Shown here piece after piece: positions 25,841 through 38,979 of a stretch of 64,000 bases of DNA. The stretch's first letter is position 1, and each line of letters opens with the position of its first letter. Source of the stretch: Burhinus oedicnemus (Eukaryota; Chordata; Aves; Charadriiformes; Burhinidae); NCBI GenBank assembly GCA_008921705.1, contig VFFE01007081.1, positions 1,541,011 to 1,605,010 of the forward strand, written 5' to 3'. The position numbers and the translations under genes were made by a program. The notes under the pieces are model-generated. The model did not search any database, was not told the origin of the DNA, and was given only the letters and a program-made list of their open reading frames with translations.

Positions 25841-25909
25841 TTCTATATTGACCCAATATTTCATCTTTCTACATTGACCTATATTTCTGTATTGACCTAT
25901 TTCATCTTT
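25841..25909. repeat. Degenerate tandem repeat (TTCTATATTGACCY units)
   Basis: Three imperfect copies of a motif like ttctacattgacctatattt, starting near 25841, 25867 and 25886, joined by partial tcatcttt elements. An old local duplication. Confidence 0.55.
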
Positions 25910-28900
25910 CACTACCTTTTTGAACCATTGACATTGTTTTCTTTTCACAACCATTTTCAGGTGCATAGCATATGTTGTAGGTTTGTAATACAAATTCTGT
26001 AACCAGGAAATGTATGTGTTGCATCCATTACAGAGGAAGATAAGTCATATTTCCATGAGGGCATCTGTGCTTTCACTTCACAGCATAACTATGTTATCTT
26101 GCTGTATTCATAGAAGCAGTCCTTATAAACTGATATTTATGTAAATCCTGAAAAAAACAGACATCCAGTGAATTATTTTTTCCAGTATAGATTTACATTT
26201 GGTTCAAAATCCTTTTTTGAATGCAGATTGAAAATCTATGTTTTGAGTATCAAGGAAGAATAGTCTCTATTTCAGTAGATTTTGTATACTTATGCAAATT
26301 ACTACTCAAGTTATATAAATTTAGTTTGAGGTCATTATATGGATAATTTGTTACTTAGTAAAGTCGTTTGTCAGGTTATGAGACATTAATCCTCCGATAG
26401 GTCTTTAATTAGGAGAGATGAACTAAATAATTCATAGCAAGACTTGGCCTGAAAACATTTATACTACTCGATTATACCATTTTACATGCAATGACAAATT
26501 GTTTTGGTGTAGTCTGGAAATAGCAGGACTTAATTAATTACTTCCAAGGTTTTAGACATCTGTGATAGGTTCTTTAAATGCATTAGATTGGAAATTCATA
26601 CAAAGGCTAAAAATAGAGTTCAAGTCCTTGGGGTTAAAAGCTGAGATGAAAAGAGGGCATTCTGCTTGCAGAAAAGAGCAGGAAGCAGTTGAAAGAGGAG
26701 AGGGGATGGCAGCTAACTAGCGTGTCCAATTCCCCAAATATTATTTTTACAAAACTGAGCTGGAAGTCATTAAATACTGAAAATGACATGGGTTTAAATT
26801 TGAATAAAAGGAATGTGCTAATTACTTGAGCACCTTTTACTCATCTGGCCAATTAGATGAAAGAGGTGGCTGAGAAAGGAGCCCTGAATAATTTAAAGAG
26901 TCTACAAACAAATGAAAAAAAGGCGAGATGTTTTTCTATTCTGAAATCACCTTGCAGATGAAATCAACTAAATGAGAATAATTTACTAGACTAGAAGGAG
27001 AGATTCTTTTCTCAGAAAAACCAAGTGAAATAAGCTAGATGTAGTAACTCAAGGTTTAGTGTATGTCATTAAGTGGTATCTTCAGATGATGAAACGGTGA
27101 ATCACTCTGCTATTGCACTTACAGCTAGTGGGAAGAGCAAATAGCACAGGGTTATAGTCATATGATCATATAAATCTCAGAAAAAAATCATTTTGATAAG
27201 AATATTTACCAATTTATGCTGTGGAGGAGGGTATATTTACAAATTAGATAACTCCTTGAATACTTGAGTTGGGAAGTCTAAAAGATTGAAATTCATAACT
27301 CCAAATCTGGAATTAATCCCTGAAAATGGTCCTTTTGAGTACGGACAAATACCTAATTTTTCTTTTTACACAGTCCAGTTGCTGATGTTTACATGGGGCT
27401 TCGCAGTTGGAGTGCTCATCCAGTGCTCTCCTGTTCTGACTTCAGTTTCCTCTATGGCCTGAGAAGACTCAAATGCACATTGCTACCTCGCAAGAGGACA
27501 TCTGGGTTCAGTAAAAGGAGCTGCACCATTGTGCTGAATGCAGCTGTGGGAGACCAGAAAATGAGCAATCAAAAGGGAAAGTGATGGAAAAGATAAGTCA
27601 TTTGCAGACTACGCGATGGGAAACAGCAGTTTGAACACCATACAGACCAAAAAGGGTGTTTTATCTATAACTGCTTTCTGACTTTTTGCTATAAATAACT
27701 ACTACGTACCTACCAGCAGACCTTGAGGTTATGCCTGTTTAATTTATTGGTACAGATACGGCTTGTGGCAACAGCTGGAGGTTTGTGAAACATCCTCTGT
27801 GGATCTGGACAACTATCTTCCACTTAAACTGCATGTTAGGTGCCTCAGTGCTTGTGCTGGTTTAGACCTTTGTCACTTGAGTTTCAGGTTATCTGTCTGT
27901 TTGTGAAAGTACTGAATTGAAAACCTTCTCTGACCAGAGCACTGGTATTAGGAACATTGGCACTGAGGACAGCAACTGGTTTGAAAACAACATGAGGCAG
28001 CTGAATGGAAGTAAGAAGGGAAATAGCAGTAGCCACCCAGCAACCACTACTGGTAGACTTCACATACCTAGACTCATTCATAGTAGATTTCATTACTAAT
28101 TCTTTCTAGTGATCCTAGGAGGACTCAGAATATTTGCCACCTTTGGGATGACTCTAGACATCTGTAGAAAATTTCAAACAGGTCCATATTTAATGAAGAA
28201 AGAGCCTGACATCCACCACAGAAGTAAAATATCCCAATGTATTATAAAAGACGTACTGATAACAGAGGTGCAAGAGCCAGAAGAAAAGGTGTGTGTTAGG
28301 GTCTCATCAAAACAAGGTAGTTATATAAAGAAGGATAAACAGCTACAGAGTAGACTTACTGATTGTGTTTGTCCAGTGCAGATATGTGGGTCAGGTTGAG
28401 GCTGAATTTTATGGGTTACATGTGAGTAAAGAAATCGCATTTCACAGCTTCAAAGCACTTGCTTTATTTCATAACCATCCAAAATCAGATGAAACTTTCT
28501 TGTTCCATTTTTCAGTCAGAAACACATTTTTACAGAACCCACTTTTTAGCAAGTCAGGGCACTTAGCGGGAGCTGTAGCAAACTCTTTCAATTCATTTAT
28601 CAAAGGATTTGCAGCGACCATTATAAAACAACAATAGATGTTAACAAAAGGAAGTTAATCTGTATTCTATAAATAAAAAGCTAGAGAACATCAAAGCTAC
28701 TTGCAAAATCTTATGTTTCTTTTAAGTTTCATTCAATTTCCCCTCTTGGCATCCATGTGATGAAAGTTTATTTAAGGAGCCCAGCTAAAATATTCAACAT
28801 TGTAGAAAAAACAAAACAGCCTACATAAAGAGAAGTAAGAAAAGTACAGCTGAGTGAGAAAGATGTCAGAAAACAGCTTAGCTGTCGGTAGCTGTCATAT

Positions 28901-29003
28901 GCCGCTGAGGCAAAGCTCTGCAGACAGGCTTTAGTTGGCTGCTGCCCTCCTCAGCGTGAGAGGTCAGTGCCCTGAGCAGCTCCAGCAGCACCGCTGGAAG
29001 GAA

Positions 29004-29513
29004 TCACAGGAGCACACTCTCTCCCTCCAGCATCCACAGCCCCAGTGCCTGCCTGAAGCTGAGCCTGGGTTTTGAATTAGCTGATGCTGCCAGCGTGGTT
29101 CCTCCCAGTCCACCTGAACAAAACATGAGCTGTTGGCCTTGCAGGGGCTGCTCTGCTTTCTGTGTGAAGCTTTGCAACCCTGCAGCAGTCTGCTCTGCTG
29201 TTTTGAGTTTGTTCTGAAGGATCTGACTGATAGAAGTGATGGTTGCTCCGGTGCCTCCGGCAGTAGGAGCAGCACCAGTGGCTGTGGCATTAAAGCACAC
29301 ATGCCAAGACACCACCGAAATAGTCGCTGCCTGAAGTCTTAAAATCAAAATGAACAAGAAAAGAAAGTGGTAAAGTGAGTCTCTCAAGACAAACTGAAAA
29401 GTCAGTGGAGGAGTTTGAATAAGCAGTCTAGCAGACCGGCATCCTCTGCCAAGATGACCCATTCCATGTGAAGGATGCAGGGCAGTGGCAGCGGTGCCAG
29501 TAGAAGTCAGCAT
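29004..29513 (-). other. Longest non-repeat ORF, possible exon in its second half
   Basis: A 169-codon open frame on the minus strand, the longest outside CR1. Its first third has a hydrophobic run (FLFLFILIL) that at DNA level is simply the pyrimidine-rich tract before an AG at 29339-29338. From 29337 the frame encodes a Thr/Ala/Gly-rich stretch (NATATGAAPTAGGTGATITS) followed by a Gln/Lys-rich stretch likely to be helical (SQILQNKLKTAEQTAAGL). A minus-strand donor-like site (ATTGTAG before gtaagg, at about 29593) lies just upstream. I found no strong donor after 29337 and recognise no family. It could be a non-coding RNA exon or simply chance in a GC-richer patch. Confidence 0.15.
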
Positions 29514-30279
29514 GATCTATCTCACCAGAGCCTGGTTGCTGAGAGCCGATGTCAGGCAGTGACAGACGCAGTCGAAGTTTCCTTACCTACAATACGGTCC
29601 GTAAAACCTGACATAGGTGTCCTTCCAGGACTAGATTGCCTCTGTCATTTTCTGAAAAGCTTTTCATTACAAAGCTCATTAGTTAGTCTAATGTTAATGC
29701 GTCTCAGTTTGCTGCATAGATTTCTCAGGGGCAGAACAGGTGGTTGGTTTGCCTGGTTGGAGAAACTACCAAGACAACTAACAGTAAAATCCTGTGCTGA
29801 TGCCACTCAGAGGTTAATCTCTGCTTATATTATATGTGAGTTCAGTCTGTGAAATTGTTTGAAAGTCAGGTAAGCTGACTTGTATGATATACGTTTTTCA
29901 GAGCAATTCTTACAACTGGATAAAATAGAAACCATTCAGTTATTTTACTTTATGTTTGGAAAAAAAACCACCACCCAAACCAAAACCACAAGAGCCATCT
30001 TCACAACATTACTCTGTGTTGTCATATATTTCTTAGTCATTTTCACTAAGAATATTACTAAAATGAAGAATAATGACCATTTCTCAAGCTACTTAAATAA
30101 TATTTTACATTTCTCTTATTTTGCAAATGGTTACTCAGATGCACACAACCATCCTAAGTGTACACTGCAGTTGTGAGATGAATCTTAAAACAAGGAGATA
30201 CTGTGTAACTCAAGCAGGGTTTGCATATTTGCTTGCAAAAACAGCTATTAAATGCTGGGAGTTGCAAGAAGTGTAAAAA

Positions 30280-31440
30280 CTGGCAGCGAGAAGTGAAAAA
30301 AAAAAAAAAGAGCGAGGCTGTGACATGCAGGAGCAGTCACGCTGTGCTGAAGCGTGCAGGCTGTGCCACCTCTCAGGTGTGGCGTTTCAGGTATGGGGGG
30401 GCGCTTGTGCAGTTTATGTCTTTGTTGGTGTTTGGTAATGGTAAAATCTTCCTTTCCCACGTCAAGGTGGATGAAAGGTGGGACTTTTCTCCTGAAGAGC
30501 TGACACCTCAGGAGCCTGAGAGCTGCTCCTGCCAGGCAGGAAGGAGGGCTCTGGCCACACCTGAGCTGGCCATATTTCTGGCTGCACCTTCTCCCCTGTG
30601 AAGAGGCAGCGCAGAACCATCTCTGTGAATGCCAGTGTGTGAAAGCACACCCAGCTTTCCCTCAGCTGACCCAGAGGCATGCCCAAGCAGAGGCACCTGC
30701 CTTTCTCCTGCTTCATGTCGCACATCTCTGGCATCCTCTGGAACATCTGGTGCTGTAGCCCACCTCTGCCTCCGGGACCTACATGCAGAAGAGAGGGGCT
30801 GGAGCGAAGCCCCTGTACTTTTGGAGTGGGGAAGAGGCTGTAGCTGTGTCCTTGGGAGAGCTGGTTAAGCAGAAAGGATTCAAAATGTGCTTTTGGGCTG
30901 AGTGGGTGGCGTTATGGTAATGGGATGGACCTGCGGCTGAGAGGAGGGTGGCGTGGCCTGGCCTGGCCTGGCCTGGGCTGGGCACAGGTCCCTGCCTCAG
31001 GTGGTCAGCAGGACCTCACTGGCCAGGCAGGCCGTGCTTCCTGCCATGACCTGGAAGGGTGGCCCCAAAAAGTTGAGGGGGGTGCGGGACGCGTGCACTG
31101 GGCAGTACTGCACTCCTCGTGTGGCACGACTGCCGTACAGGATGTCAGTATGGCGTGCATCTTTTGCTCATGTGCTGTAGCTTGCTTGGTTTTTAGGGAG
31201 TCACTGCAAATACATGGCTCAAAGTTTGTTACGTTGTATGGATGTGTACAAACCCCTCCTGGGCACAGGGATTTGTTGAAGCTGGTTTGCCGAAGCCGGG
31301 GTCAGGAAGGAAGGTGCGCAAGGGAGAGCAGGCAGGTGGGCAGGCAGCAGGCTCTCCCCCCGGGAGCACAGCGGCTGCCTGCCCACACTGCTGTCCCCGC
31401 CTGGTGTCCGCAGCCTCCTGGCGGTCCCTACGCTGCTTTT
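30280..31440. other. GC-richer island in AT-rich DNA
   Basis: About 1.1 kb with clearly higher G+C than its surroundings, rich in GCTG, CCTG and CAGG words. It contains a short GGCCT repeat and long but overlapping frames on both strands, which is expected when stop codons become rare. There are only scattered CpGs, so it is not a clear CpG island. It could be an old GC-rich repeat, a regulatory element or a lineage-specific exon cluster. I cannot tell which. Confidence 0.4.
30955..30974. repeat. (GGCCT)4 short tandem repeat
   Basis: Four perfect GGCCT units followed by GGGCTGGGC. Inside the GC-richer island. Confidence 0.9.
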
Positions 31441-34074
31441 GAGGCCTGTGTCTTGGGAAATACGAAAGTCAAATGAACACACAGTGTTCGGAGATGTAAG
31501 TATATTAATCTTTTAAAAGGAGCTGTATCTTCCTTGGAAAACTCTTCTATAGCTATGAATCAGAAAAGGCTGAAAAACACTGGATCAACAAATAGATAGC
31601 TGTTGCTATTAACTGGACTGTGGTGTTTTCACTTCATCCTGGTTGTAGTGTGGAGAGCAGTTTGAAAGGTTGTTTCTTATACTTCCTTGCTATAACACTG
31701 CATTAACTTTTGCATAGAAATAAATCAAGTACTAATGCTGCTTTTGTGGAAATACAGTATCCCTGATTACTGGTAGTTAAGGAAATAATTCAGTCTGTTC
31801 CAGAAACTCTTGACTCTACCTTAATTTACTGCTGGTTGTCAAAGACAAGAGATAGTGTGTAAAATACCTGCATAATAAAGTAATCTTGAAAACTAATTGT
31901 CATATTCGGAAGACATACTCAGGATACTCTATGTTCACATCATTAGGTAGCATATTGTAGCTCCTGGGCTCTGGGTATGTGCTGAATTTGTTTTAAAAGC
32001 TTCATTAGAGTAGAAAACAGAGCTAATTTTTAAACTGCCTTGTGGTGCACTTGCAGAAATGTTTCAGCAGTGAAATAAAGCTTTTGAAGCCTGCATGTAC
32101 TGAGCCCCTCAAGGTGATGTTTCTTGACGGCTCCTGCCAGACTCTGCACAGCCAGATCATCTGGTGGATTAAACTTGGTCTGTAATTAGGCACAGTTACA
32201 TGCCTGGAGTCTGCTACATGAGGGCAGTCATCCAGTAGCGACTTAACCTTTACAAACCTTCCCAAACTTTGTTTAAAAAATTGAAGAGTAAGAAACAAAC
32301 AACTAATGCCCTCTCTCCCCTTCACCCAAGTGCCAGTATCTTAGACCACCTTCTATGTATTGAGCATTCTTCTTCAGTGCCTTTCAGTGTGCTTGAACCG
32401 CATCTCTCTGTGATGGTGTCATCCATGCAGACCTTCATGAGAACTCCCAGGAGAAGGAGTAAGGAGTATGGGAAAAAAAGCACAGTAAAGACTTAATGGA
32501 AGTCTTCTGTGTGATCCATGTCCTCTGCCCACCAGGAAAGCCATTTACCTCCCCTTTGTTTTATATGAACTTACCCCAGATATTCTGACACCATAATTCT
32601 TCAGCCATTAATGTTTCTCTCCACGGTATTTGTTTATAACTTTGCATGGGGATCTTTTCTCCCTCTTTGGCCTCTGTCATTAAATACACTGGGAGGTGCT
32701 GGCAGAGGAAGGTCCATGAAAATATTAGTTGGAAATGAGGGGAGAGGGAGATGAAGTTTGCTTCAGTCTACAGAACAAACTCCTTTGACTGGCTTGTAAA
32801 ACTAACATTTATTCGAAATGCCATTTAAAAAAATTACTTTGAAAAGCCTATGAACAAGCAGATATGAAACATTCAGTGGTCTCTGGTTTGAAATACATTC
32901 TGCAGCTCTCTTCAGGCCTGCCTTGTTTGGCCTTCCTCTGTGTAAGTGGCCTGTGCCTGGGCCTAGTTTTGGTGCAGAAGGCTCTCCCTGTCCTTGGTGT
33001 AAGAATAACTGTGAAATGTAGATTGAATTTGTCCCATGATAGCATTACTATTGAGTGAAATTGCTAATTTTGTAACTTGTAATACTTCTTTAATATTATA
33101 TTCTATTGTCATATTCAAGTAATTAATCCCTCTAAAGTAACTTGCTATTATTTAGGCTACAACACTATGTACATAGATCTTTCTTATACTCATGTATTTA
33201 TTTTTATGCCTCTATGATATTAATTCAGTAGTATTGGAGAAATATCAGATATTGGTGTGGTCAGAGCCAAAAGGCAGAGGTCCAGTATGGCCTGGGATCC
33301 CTCACACAGGAGTAGCGGCAGAGACTTGCACAGGAGTCTCAAAGAGAAACAGCCCTGAAATCTCTGTGGGACAAAGCAAGGAGCATGAGCAAGGAGCTGG
33401 GTTTGCAAAAGACAGTCTTTAGCAGGTGACTTGGAAAACTGGCTGTGTTGTCTGCTGGAACCAGCTGTCAAAACCTTGGTGCGGTTTCTCTTTTAATGGT
33501 TCTTTTTATGTATTGTATTTCTGGATGAACGCGAATAATTGTATTATATACTACACTGTGCTATTTTAAATACGGGCAAAAGGTGATAAATTTGGGGGAA
33601 AGGGAGGAGAACTGGTGAGATGCATTACATAATATATCACTTTTCAGGTTTTGCAGATAGTAAAGGCATGTAAAATGAAAATACTTCCTTAGGTTTCACT
33701 ACTTGTCAGTCAAAGCTCTGCCATATCCTCCATAACGGGAGACAGGAAAAACCATGCTGGAACGCTTCCTTGAATATAACTTATGAAAAATCTCTTAAAT
33801 GGAAAGCTCAATTCAATAAATGGTCCTTTGCTTATTACATCTTTGTAATAAAAGAAAGCATGTTCACAAGTTGATTAGATAATTCTTATTATCAAAATGC
33901 TGTTTTCAATCAAAAATGACCTTTTCTTACATTTATTGGGAAGCTAGCTTTACAACACATCAAACTGAAGCTTTTGTGCTGGCACTGAAAAGCTTGCTGT
34001 TCCACAAAGATGATCTTCAGTTTGTTTGCTCTCTACAATGCTTATTACAGACAGCTGGCTGCTTGATAAGATTT

Positions 34075-34105
34075 GGGGGGGGGGGNNNNNNNNNNNNNNN
34101 NNNNN
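34075..34105. other. Poly-G run and assembly gap
   Basis: Eleven G residues at 34075-34085 run straight into 20 N at 34086-34105. The N run is a placeholder, and its true length is unknown. The G run probably continued into the gap and stopped sequencing or assembly. Any frame across the gap is meaningless. Confidence 0.98.
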
Positions 34106-37100
34106 ATGTTATTAAGTCACCTTTACACAGCCTTCACTCTGCTTCAATTCTGGGCGTAAAGAAGGATGGATAAGAGGTTTTTTTAGGTAAAAGATTGTCC
34201 CCTGAAGATTATGCAGCAGCCTTATTACATGGGCTACTGCATCAATGTTATCTTTAGATATTGAAGAAGATTTTTTTTTTTTTAAGTTATTTTAGAGAAC
34301 ATAAACTTGCTATTTTCACATTTGATTCTTATCTCTATTCTAGTTCTATTACTAGTTATTGTTTTCTAGTAATGGCATTTTTATATTACATAAACGTCTG
34401 GCTCCTTTCTGAGCATTTCTCTCATACTGCTAAACCACATGGGAGCACAAATGAGCACCTAACTATGTTGGCATTTGGAAGAGGGAGAAAGAAATTAAAG
34501 GAGTTAGGTGCTATTTGAGAAATGCTTTAATCTGCTGTCTTTCATGGTTCTTTTTTTCTGCTCAGAGATACATATTTCAGAGCAGAATTTTTATGCTTGT
34601 TGCTTGTCCAGCATTGATTTTTTTGTGATTTTTTTTTTTGTTGATGATCATGGTAAGGAGTTATTATCTTAGAATGTTGGCTTTTGCCATTTAATATTTC
34701 ATATTTTCCTGCAACATTTGAAAGTACTTAAGCATCTGTTTTGTCTGTAGATAAGTTTCTCCTTTTTGTGTGAAAGTGGAAATAACACTCTTGTTGAAGA
34801 TTTTAGCTTTGTTTTTTTTCAAGCTGTAGTTTTTCAATAGTCAGTCATTGCAAGACTCGCTTCCGGACACACCAAGTGTCTTGTATGTGACAGCCATGGT
34901 ATACAATTATGTTCCTTTACCTGTTGCAAAGCAAAGCGTTCACTGTGTTTTATCCATATACTCTTTTGTATTATGTAACTTACAGCAATGCTAAACAGGA
35001 CAGAGCTGCCTCATTGTTTTACACTGAGGGTAGGGTATGTCTTTCTTAATTTAAAACGTTCCCAACATAGGCACCCACATGTGAACCGGTAGTGTAGACC
35101 CCCACTTTGTAGTCAGTGAAGAGATAAGGCTTTTCTAGGATATGGTCAAGATCATCCTAAGGTTAGTGCCAAAAATACAACAGAAGCGTCTGTTTCTGTC
35201 CACTGACAATAGAAGTCATCTAGTAGTTGTCATTCTGTAGACTTGTAAAGTTCAGTGACATTTCTATCAGTCATTCCCTCAACTGTGGGAAGTGCACAGA
35301 GATAGGGTTTGAGAGCGTTGCTTATTGGGGGTCAGTAGTAATGCCTCTGTGTATTCAAGTTAATTGCTTTTAAGTTCTTTTGGAAGAAAAATTGTGGGTT
35401 TTGAGAAAACAAGGATTTGCTTTTAGATGGGTGATAATTTTTAAATAGTAGCTGTTCCTTATGGCTTGATACCTAGGGATGTCAGAAATAGGAGAGAGAG
35501 ATGAATTTGTGGGCAGAGGGCAGGTGAAGATAGCCAGAGGTGCACAGTAAAAGCAATTTATCAAGCGGGTTTACTGCACAAAAAATGTAATTTATTCTGT
35601 AGATAGTTACCACATAACATTTTTTGCTGTGATTCATCATAAGCTGTGTCTCTATAATGCCACTGCAGGGGGCACAACGTTGACAGTGACTTTTGTTCTG
35701 TTCCTGTGCAGGAGACTGGCAGAGGCTCATAATTTTCCACACTGCTTCTCATGAGGCTCTGTGGAGGATCTTATCGGTGTCACACTTTACCTAAGATTTT
35801 GTGGAATACCTTTGTCTGCAGTTTCAAAGAATTGCAACAGATTTGGAGAAAGCTTGCCTTCTATGCCCTGATTGCTTAATGACCTGACAGCAGAATGCAA
35901 CCTTACTGCTGATGCCAATGGTATACAAGCTTCTTGGAATTATAAAACAGAAGCTGCTGTGTTTGTTTAACGTGACAAAGTATCAAATGAAAGAAACTGG
36001 TTTTGAAAAAAAGCCTGTTTAAATTTGGTTGTGGGCAGATAAAAATCTCCTAGAAGACGGGGAAAAACTTTTTAATATAGAAAGAATTCTGTTATGTATG
36101 TATGTATGGGACAAACAGGCATAATACCTCCATGGGTAAATGTTTTAAATCATTCAAGGGGTAAATGGAGCACAAACTAAGAACTGTCTATACTTTTCTA
36201 TCATATAAAGTTATCCATACATATATAATGTGAAAGTAGACTGGAATTCAGGCTGTATGTCTCAATGTTTTTGCATAAGGAAATGGTTTTCAATGGAGTA
36301 TAATTAGCCACAGTATCCTAAAATTAAAAGAGAACTTTTTGTCTGAGAGGCTGATGTACTTTGTGGTATTTGTGATACGGCTTTTTTACAGGAAAATTTA
36401 CCAGATTACCTCTCACATAAAACATTGAATTTAGCTGATCTTATCATTACAGATACTACTGTCCCAAAGACTTAATTTAGGAAGGTTTTGACAGAGACAT
36501 GACAGAAGTTCCAATCATTTCTTCACGTATGTTTTACTTCAAAAAACACACAATGTTGTGCAAGCTCTATACTAAAAATTATTGCACTTTTTAGTTATGC
36601 CTTAAAAAACAAAATTGTAAATAAAATACAGTTTTCATCAAAGTAATTCCAGTGTACAAAAGGGAGCTAATAATGTTTGGATGCAGTGTCATGTTATAAA
36701 CGATATGAGAGCTACTGGGCCGATTACTTATTAGTGGTGTTAGTGACCTCCTAGAGCATCATTTGAAGATTTTAGGGTGGCTCTCAACTTGAACATCACA
36801 ACATGGATATAGAAGTTATATATAGTGTCAGTGAATTCTGTGAAGGAAGAGCAGTTGGATAGTAGTGTAATTTAACTCTGAGGAAAAAAATACAACACTT
36901 AGAAGATAGTTGTTCTCCCCCTTCAAATGCAAAGACCAAAGGAGAATAAGAGTAGAAAAATACTTCAGTTTGCTCTTAAATTATTCAGATATGTGATTCC
37001 ATGAATGAGTGGGATAATTTGGTTGTTTAGGTGAATTTCTGACTTTATGCAGATAAAAACTCGATGAGGCAGAAAATGGAAACTCCACACTAAATAGCTG

Positions 37101-37324
37101 CTGTTCTTTTTGCTCACAGTTAACTGATTGGAACAAGTGGAAATTAAAAGCAAGCCTGGAATTTAGTGACCCACTGATAAAATGCCTCAATTCAAGTAGC
37201 ACAAGGGGGGGAGAATAATTCATTTGGTTCAGGAAATAATATGCAAGGGTGCTGGTACCAGACAAAGAAGGATCAATTTTCAAACTGTGTGAACTTTATC
37301 AGGAGTTTCTCACAAACTTGCAAC

Positions 37325-37346
37325 TATATATATATATATATATATA
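37325..37346. repeat. (TA)11 microsatellite
   Basis: Eleven uninterrupted TA units followed by further TA-rich sequence up to about 37395 and a T/A homopolymer run. Likely length-variable. Confidence 0.9.
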
Positions 37347-38873
37347 AAAATACATACATAGTATATATATTGTAATGTATATTTTATATTTTTTTTTAAA
37401 AAAAAGCACATTCATTTTTAGATGGCATATTAATCTGCAGACCTTCTTTTGATCCTTCAGTAGTTCTTAAAAAAAAGGTTATTAATATTACATTCCTGGC
37501 TCCTTTAAGATTTATGAGGAGAAGCTGTAATCTCCACAATTGCATTCTGTGGGCATTACAAGCCATGTGAGGAAGCACAAGTTTCTTACACGGCTGTTGC
37601 AGCAGAAGTGCTAAAGTCATAGTTAAATACTTCCACTATCTCTAGTGTGCAAAGGCTTTTTAAAACTCAGTTCTGATCTAGTGACACTATTTTTTTAATT
37701 TATACATTTTATGATTATATAAGTTCATCTCCAGGGAGTGGCTTTAAAATGAACAATTATTTGGGCTTTTCACTCACTTTTTTGATAGACTTCTTTTTCC
37801 TCAATTGTCTTTATAATGTAATTTCCCTTAAGTAATTATATAACTGAGCAGACTAACCTTCATTTGGTCTCTGCTGATCTTTCTCAAGCTAGAAACAGTC
37901 ATAGATGGATAGTGAAATTTCTGTCTGACAGCAGAAGTCTCAGTTGAAGTCCTAACAAAGGATTCTAAAATCTGCAGTAAAACCTGGACTTACAAAATCT
38001 TTTTCTGGGTCTTATTTCTTAGTAGTGAAGCTAGCAAACTGCTAGGAGAGAATGATTTTTAAAGGTGGCAATGATGACACTTCCACATTTCCCCTCGCCT
38101 CTTAGCACTTTTTAGACTGTAGAGGTAGGAATAAAGTCGAAGGCTACAGGATTCAAAGTGGAGTTGTTTTGTTTGTTGGTTTGTTTCAGGTTTGGTTTGT
38201 AAATAATGCTGAAATAATGCATCCGTATTTTAAAAGATGCCATATGAGATTATGAGAGCTACAGAATTCTGTTGAAAAAATTATAGAGAGATTTTCGTTA
38301 TAACATCAGGTATACAGTTGCAACTGGCATAAATAAAAAAGTGCCTTCTAGTTAAGAGTTCCTGCAATATTTCTTTCTTCTATAGGTATCTTTATGATTC
38401 CTTGTGGCAAAAGTTTGAAGATTGCTTATCAGCACTTAACATCAACATAACATATTGTTCATTTAAATTGGATTTGTTCTTACTTTAGTTAAGACCTTCA
38501 GTTTATACTGTTGGTTACAGACAATTGCTTTTTTCCTGTCAAAAGGAAAGGAGACCACTGTGTCAATTCACATAAGCTCCATATGAAGCAGCCTAAATTT
38601 TTTTGGTGACTCTGAGGCCGTTACTGCACTGCTTGGGGATTTTTTTGGTTGTTTTAAGGTGTGTGTGTATATGTATATTTACCTTGGGGTGAGTATTTTT
38701 GCCAAAAGACATGATGAAGAGTCAGCTCTTTTCTGTGCTTAAAATGAGTGTTGCTGATTTCAAACCACAATGCTAAGTGTCTCTAGTATCACATAAAAAC
38801 AAGATCTCCCCCTGGGAACATAATGGATATGTTTTAGACCCACAGCTTTAGAAAGAACTTCCTTCCTTCTTAC

Positions 38874-38979
38874 CTTTGCAGCTGCAAATGGCCAGGAGAG
38901 CTCCATGTTCTCCCTGGGGCTCCTTGATGGCCACAATCCTCACATTCAGCAGTTAGTGGGAAACATAAATTATCTTCCG
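38874..38979. other. Splice-site-like hexamer with open frames on both strands
   Basis: The motif cttacctttgcag at 38869-38881 reads as a strong acceptor on the plus strand (preceded by cttccttcctt) and as a strong donor on the minus strand (CAAAG before gtaaga). On the plus strand one frame is open for 32 codons from 38884 (ANGQESSMFSLGLLDGHNPH and on) to a TGA at 38980. On the minus strand a frame reading VRIVAIKEPQGEHGALLAIC runs into the donor at 38874. Both cannot be real. Neither peptide is one I recognise. The acceptor needed on the minus strand is weak. Confidence 0.12.

Larger units (their letters stand above)
25547..34074. other. Mixed AT-rich DNA with GC-richer islands
   Basis: No complete gene. 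A TATAAA motif at about 25684-25690 follows a GC-rich stretch. GC-richer segments at about 28.9-29.6 kb and 30.3-31.4 kb are described separately. The remainder is AT-rich and carries only short frames. Confidence 0.5.

Noticed and set aside
28365..28637. 90-codon plus-strand frame
   Set aside because: No splice support or family match; overlapping frames of similar length occur nearby.
33916..34173. 85-codon frame spanning the N gap
   Set aside because: The frame crosses 20 N bases of unknown true length, so it has no meaning.
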